Below, piece by piece: positions 58,966 through 64,000 of a stretch of 64,000 bases of DNA. The translations under genes were made by a program, and so were the position numbers. Numbering within the stretch: the stretch's first letter is position 1; each line of letters opens with the position of its first letter. The DNA lies in NCBI GenBank assembly GCA_963978895.1, contig OZ022242.1, positions 20,159,129-20,223,128 of the forward strand, given 5' to 3'. Below the pieces are notes generated by a model, which was given only the letters and a program-made list of their open reading frames with translations, ran no database searches and was not told where the DNA came from. The DNA comes from Erpobdella octoculata. Lineage: Eukaryota; Annelida; Clitellata; Hirudinida; Erpobdellidae.

Positions 58966-60028
58966 GCATTTTCGCCAATGTCCGACGTTATAAGACAGAG
59001 AGACAAATACTATCATCTGATTGGATAGTTTTAAATGACTAGGTCACATACAACCATAGATATCTATCCATATTTGCATACATAATGCTCTTGAAGCTCG
59101 CTAATATTTTCGCTTGAAATTTTTTGTATTTTGGTCAAATTAACCTTTACACTTTTATTTAGAAACAACTATACATAATTTTATGATTAATAATAATTTT
59201 TATTTAAAATTAACATGATTGTAGTATCTATGGACTGTAGGCCATAAGTTATTTACAGCTGAAAATTATTGTTTTATACTATTTTAATACTATTGTTTTA
59301 TTACTATTTTAGTACTATTGTTTTAATACTATTTTTATTGATACTTATAATAGTTTTTACAATCATTCTAATATTTGTATTGAGCCATTTAGACATAAAA
59401 GACCATACACATTTTTGTATCTACTTTGATATAGGTTGTCTCCACAATTATTCATTTACAACTGCTATTGCCATATACAGCAAATAAAAGTTTGCTGGAC
59501 CTGTAACATTAAAGTATTCAAGACCTTTTGTCATGTTTCTGTTGCAGATAAATAAATAACTCAGCTAATCTGTCATGAATATGAAAAAACTAACAAATAT
59601 TAGTTACTAACAAATTTTAGTTACTAACAAATTTTAGTTACTAACAAATTTTAGTTACTAACAAATTTTAGTTACTAACAAATTTTAGTTACTAACAAAT
59701 TTTAGTTACTAACAAATTTTAGTTACTAACAAATTTTAGTTACTAACAAATTTTAGTTACTAACAAATTTTAGTTACTAACAAATTTTAGTTACTAACAA
59801 ATTTTAGTTACTAACAAATTTTAGTTACTAACAAATTTTAGTTACTAACAAATTTTAGTTACTAACAAATTTTAGTTACTAACAAATTTTAGTTACTAAC
59901 AAATTTTAGTTACTAACAAATTTTAGTTACTAACAAAAATTTAGATATTTTTAAACTAATGCAACATTTTTAGGCTTCAAATGTATTATGAGTAACGTGA
60001 CATTTTAGATTTAGATGATTAAAAATCA
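58966..60028. repeat. Tandem duplication, copy 1 (1063 bp)
   Basis: Begins GCATTTTCGCCAATGTCCGA and ends TTAGATGATTAAAAATCA. It matches copy 2 (60074-61068) with no difference seen outside the internal 17-bp array. A 72-codon frame (59269-59487) is identical in both but has no recognisable domain. Confidence 0.95.
59600..59938. repeat. 17-bp array TTAGTTACTAACAAATT, 20 units
   Basis: Perfect units except the first junction and last unit. Lies in copy 1 of the duplication. Confidence 0.95.
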
Positions 60029-60073
60029 ATATAACTGGATCGCGCTTAGACCTGCCTGGGAGTCGCCCCGCTG

Positions 60074-61068
60074 GCATTTTCGCCAATGTCCGACGTTATA
60101 AGACAGAGAGACAAATACTATCATCTGATTGGATAGTTTTAAATGACTAGGTCACATACAACCATAGATATCTATCCATATTTGCATACATAATGCTCTT
60201 GAAGCTCGCTAATATTTTCGCTTGAAATTTTTTGTATTTTGGTCAAATTAACCTTTACACTTTTATTTAGAAACAACTATACATAATTTTATGATTAATA
60301 ATAATTTTTATTTAAAATTAACATGATTGTAGTATCTATGGACTGTAGGCCATAAGTTATTTACAGCTGAAAATTATTGTTTTATACTATTTTAATACTA
60401 TTGTTTTATTACTATTTTAGTACTATTGTTTTAATACTATTTTTATTGATACTTATAATAGTTTTTACAATCATTCTAATATTTGTATTGAGCCATTTAG
60501 ACATAAAAGACCATACACATTTTTGTATCTACTTTGATATAGGTTGTCTCCACAATTATTCATTTACAACTGCTATTGCCATATACAGCAAATAAAAGTT
60601 TGCTGGACCTGTAACATTAAAGTATTCAAGACCTTTTGTCATGTTTCTGTTGCAGATAAATAAATAACTCAGCTAATCTGTCATGAATATGAAAAAACTA
60701 ACAAATATTAGTTACTAACAAATTTTAGTTACTAACAAATTTTAGTTACTAACAAATTTTAGTTACTAACAAATTTTAGTTACTAACAAATTTTAGTTAC
60801 TAACAAATTTTAGTTACTAACAAATTTTAGTTACTAACAAATTTTAGTTACTAACAAATTTTAGTTACTAACAAATTTTAGTTACTAACAAATTTTAGTT
60901 ACTAACAAATTTTAGTTACTAACAAATTTTAGTTACTAACAAATTTTAGTTACTAACAAATTTTAGTTACTAACAAAAATTTAGATATTTTTAAACTAAT
61001 GCAACATTTTTAGGCTTCAAATGTATTATGAGTAACGTGACATTTTAGATTTAGATGATTAAAAATCA
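60074..61068. repeat. Tandem duplication, copy 2 (995 bp)
   Basis: Same sequence as copy 1, shorter by 68 bp, which is four 17-bp units. Separated from copy 1 by 45 bp of unrelated sequence. Confidence 0.95.
60708..60978. repeat. 17-bp array TTAGTTACTAACAAATT, 16 units
   Basis: Same unit as in copy 1 with four fewer copies. Confidence 0.95.
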
Positions 61069-61790
61069 TTAAAAAATTATCAGTTTTATTGATTTCTTTG
61101 ATTTTAATTGAGAACAACAGTAGAATAACTATTCAGCTTTATTATATTACAAAATTATCTCAGTTCTTGATTATGAGGCCAATATAAAAAAATTAAAACA
61201 CAATTATTTCTGCACTAATAACTGGGAAGTCAAATAATTAACCAACACTGAATACTGAAATATTGTCAAATCAAGACAATTCATGAATTTATTAAAACAA
61301 ATAATGCTAGAGTTTGAACTTTGAAAAAATGTTTTGGATCAAAGCAATGAAGCACAATTTTTTCATGCTGTTTTGCTTATGTGTTTGTTTGTTTAGGTCT
61401 TAAAGAAATCAGTGTTACTATGCACTCTTATCACATGCTTGTCCTTAGCATGCTGACAGAGTAGAATTTGGTTGAAAATATATTATCAATCTCCTGGGAA
61501 AGTTTCAGATATGTTCCAACTAGTCCTATTTATCTCCATGAACAACTTAGTTAAGCCATTTCTGCATTAAATAAACAATTAATGAGTTAAATTGGACAGT
61601 ATCATGATTTTTTAGATTAGAATAACTGTTTGTAATGATATATTTTTTTTAGAACAGAAGCCTTTTGCATTATTAATTTACTAAAAAATCAAATTCCATT
61701 TGGTAAACTTTTGTCAAAAGTTATTAATTGTCAGTCAATTAATAATTAAAATAGTTTATTTGTGTTTCAGTTTATTGACTAGGCTTGGCT
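61069..61790. other. AT-rich spacer, nothing recognised
   Basis: No coding frame, RNA gene or repeat seen. Confidence 0.55.
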
Positions 61791-62262
61791 TATTGACTAT
61801 TCTCTCTAACTTTGAGATTTCTTTGCTCTAGCTATAAAACGGGTACACATCATTTCCGGTTTAGTGTTGACAGCAGTCTCGAGCTTACCGATCTAGTCAT
61901 AGCGTGGGAAATTTTGTTGCATTGGAAGTGTGAATTTTCAGATTTGGTGTAAAATAGTGGTAGGAACTTACCATTCTAAATTCTATAAAAATCGGAGTTG
62001 TTTGTCGTGAGTTATACGGCATTTAGTTTCATAGGCGATGATGTCGTGAATATACTCTTCCAAAAAATATTTATATCCTTTAACCACATTCTTTGATATA
62101 AGACATGTATTTTTCATTTTGAAAAATATTTCTACGTCTTCAAAAGTAAAATTAGGAACAACCGAAAGGCTCATTTTAATTACAGTTAAACGCTCAACAG
62201 AAGACCGGAAGTTAAACATCCCCATAGCAAAGAAAGCACAAAGTTAGAGAGAATAGTCAATA
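61791..62262 (-). mobile_element. Short inverted-repeat element flanked by TA
   Basis: Ends TATTGACTATTCTCTCTAAC (left) and its complement (right) extend, with two mismatches, through TTTCTTTGCT: about 35-bp terminal inverted repeats. TA at both borders could be a 2-bp target duplication. Inside on the minus strand is an 80-codon frame resembling the N-terminus of SWIM/YqaJ-type proteins, such as those linked to ISL2EU-type transposons. At 472 bp it is non-autonomous. Confidence 0.6.
61983..62225 (-). pseudogene. Fragment resembling the N-terminus of a SWIM/YqaJ-type transposon protein
   Basis: MSLSVVPNFTFEDVEIFF, then VVKGYKYFLEEYIHDIIAYE, follow the pattern F-T-x-x-D-V...K-G-Y-x-x-F...Y-I-H-D-I common at the start of such proteins. 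It stops after 80 codons with no SWIM cysteines. A GTAAGT on the minus strand at about 61970 lies just past the stop. Assignment is by recall of the pattern and is weak. Confidence 0.35.
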
Positions 62263-62310
62263 TGATTGGAAAAGCTTCATAAAATAAACTACATCGGAAA
62301 ACAGAGCCCG

Positions 62311-62417
62311 TCTATATATTTGCATAATTTATGTGACTTTTAATTCAAAATTATCCAATCAGGTTGCATTATTTATCTCCGTCTTATACCGTCGGACATT
62401 GGCGAAAATGCCGGCTG
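62311..62417. repeat. Second copy of the short GGCGAAAATGC repeat
   Basis: TCTATATATTTGCATAATTT to GTCGGACATTGGCGAAAATG then CCGGCTGG; about 85 percent similar by eye to 58846-58951. Confidence 0.6.
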
Positions 62418-62449
62418 GCATGTCCATATATATAGAATAGATATATCGG

Positions 62450-62960
62450 CCCGCCTGTTGTTTAGGAAGGCTTTTAGCGAGGCAGCCTAGTAGACCGTAG
62501 ATACGAAACGAAGAACTGATAGTTACAACCGTATAGTAACTTAATCAAGTATTTTTTTAATAGAAAAAAAAGAATTTTTTATGTACAAAATAAATTTTTT
62601 ATGTACAAAATAAATTTTTTATGTACAAAATAAATTTTTAACTTTATAAAAATTAACAAATTTTTTTTATAAAAATTTCAGTTGACATTGAATTTTATTT
62701 AGTTCGATGGTCTATTTATGTCTATTTAACGTCGCCTGTGTTATCGGTAAATTAGAATTGTATATTTCTTATGTCGGATATCGCGTTAAATTAAAATAAA
62801 GCTCATATCAACTACTTTTAGCTATAAGAAATCGACGCTTCTGTTTCTTACAAACCGGAGTTTAGTCTCCGCTGTCGTACCAGAACGTTATAAACTATTA
62901 AATACTATTACCAAGGTCGACCCCAAGGAAGTGGGCGCCGTTAGCCGGGGCAATAAATTA
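62450..62960 (+). other. Possible solo-LTR-like segment
   Basis: TGTTGTTTAGGAAGGCTTTT near 62457, AATAAAG near 62797 and a GC-richer stretch CAAACCGGAGTTTAGTCTCC to AAGGAAGTGGGCGCCG resemble the U3-R-U5 layout and primer-site style of an LTR. No partner LTR or target duplication was found. ATGTACAAAATAAATTTTTT is repeated three times at 62580-62635. Confidence 0.3.
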
Positions 62961-63640
62961 AGCGGTAAAATTGCTACTGAGCCGGCGCTTTTGCCAAAAC
63001 AATTGATTCTTTGATTAATTGATAAAGATGTACATATTTTCTAAAGGGTTAGAGGTAGGGTTAGGGCCGTTAGGGGGTAATCCTGCAGTATAGCGTCCTG
63101 AACCGATTTCGATGAAAAATGGCCGGTTTTTTAACGTAAATGATATTTAAAACATCAATAAGGGAAATAAAGACTAATTACAACATAAATAACTGAAAAA
63201 AAAAAATTATAGCACTTTAGAACATTTATAAATTACTCCCGAAGTTAACGTAGTTCCTGATGAAGATCTATTTGTCAATAGCGATAGAAGTGAACAGTAG
63301 GAATAAAGGTAATAAAAATTCAACACATTTAAAATAAAAATAGACAATTTAGGAAAAAAAATTTTGGAAGTAAAAAATTGAAAAATATTAGTTTGCTTTA
63401 GAAGTACGAGTTGCGTAAACCGCTCCATGTCTAAAACCGTTTCTTTAAATGCGGCGCTTTATGTCAAATTGCCTTAAGAAAAATTAAAAAAACATTGAAA
63501 ACAATAAATTAGCAACAGAACACCAAGAAAAATTGAAATAATATCAAAGTAAAAGTACTTGGCGACTTGGCTGTCTTTGGTACGGTTTCTATCATATATC
63601 TTGGAGCAGAAATTTTGCGTTTTTAGAGGTCATGTGGCTA
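62961..63640. other. Spacer, nothing recognised
   Basis: AT-rich; a short GGGTTAGAGGTAGGGTTAGGG near 63045 is the only notable motif. Confidence 0.5.
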
Positions 63641-63775
63641 GCAGAATCGTTTGGAGAGCGAAAGAGCGAGCGAAAAAGCGACCAGGAAGAGAAGAGCAAT
63701 CGGGAGTGGGAATGCGGCCGGGAACGGGAAGGCGATCGGGAGCGGGAAAACGATCGGGAGCGGGAAAACTAGCTA
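63641..63775 (+). mobile_element. Helitron-like minisatellite core fragment
   Basis: GAGCGGGAAAACGATCGG-type units, the same word family as in the Helitron-like elements, ending AACTAGCTAG. The conserved 5' block and 3' hairpin are absent. Confidence 0.55.
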
Positions 63776-64000
63776 GTCATAGATAAATTTCCACTCAGCG
63801 CTCTCTCAGGGCAATAGCAGCGACCTACCAGAATCAGATGGATGTTGCTCGTAGTTATCTTTCTGTCTTATTACTTACTCACATTTGTAATTATCGCAAC
63901 TAATATTTAGTTAGTTTAAAAGTTGTTTAATTAGCAGAAGTATTTATTAGTTTTTGATTATCTTAATTGAATTTATCACTTGCAGTCCTGAACTGTATTG

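Noticed and set aside
59269..59487. 72-codon hydrophobic frame present in both duplicates
   Set aside because: Identity simply reflects the recent duplication; composition follows AT-rich TACTATTTT repeats, with no sign of coding constraint.
63040..63080. GGGTTAGGG-like words as a telomeric relic
   Set aside because: Only two or three imperfect units; chance is sufficient.

Overview
The window looks like AT-rich nuclear DNA from an invertebrate animal. Two intron-split genes lie head to tail on the + strand: a trans-Golgi golgin of the golgin-245/GOLGA4 type with a C-terminal GRIP domain (21555-36551), and an adducin (39793-46558). Adducins are confined to animals, so a metazoan source is well supported. 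The species is not identifiable from the sequence alone; the mix of mobile elements would suit a lophotrochozoan or similar invertebrate, but that is inference.

Layout. 1-3546 holds a minus-strand LINE with a restriction-like endonuclease (R2/Hero-like). 3551-5411 is a TATG microsatellite interrupted by a 1.36 kb hAT-type element. 5412-9520 is AT-rich with a 21-bp minisatellite and decayed hAT remains. 9522-20150 is a nested block of tRNA-derived SINEs, Helitron-like elements and a nearly complete Ty3/Gypsy element (10616-15377, 5-bp target duplication). A hAT transposase end lies at 20692-20883. The golgin follows, with a dead Harbinger transposase in its second intron and a SINE near its 3' end. 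The adducin carries a complete short Helitron in intron 3 and a pogo-like element directly after exon 8. From 49 kb on the window is again repeats: a perfect SINE inverted pair, a 309-bp foldback, paired minisatellites, a 5'-truncated CR1/L2/Jockey-like LINE, long TA arrays, a young LTR element whose only ORF encodes an acidic SAP-domain protein, a 1 kb tandem duplication, and a small TA-flanked inverted-repeat element.

The two host genes act in unrelated places (Golgi tethering; spectrin-actin membrane skeleton), and nothing suggests co-regulation. The most unusual items are the SAP-domain LTR element with apparently identical LTRs (55234-57210); the Helitron-like family sharing both ends around an expandable GAGCGGGAAAGC-type core; the duplication whose copies differ by exactly four 17-bp units; and an adducin whose predicted protein lacks the usual neck and has lost histidines of the ancestral aldolase fold. 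All calls are by reading; no database search was run.
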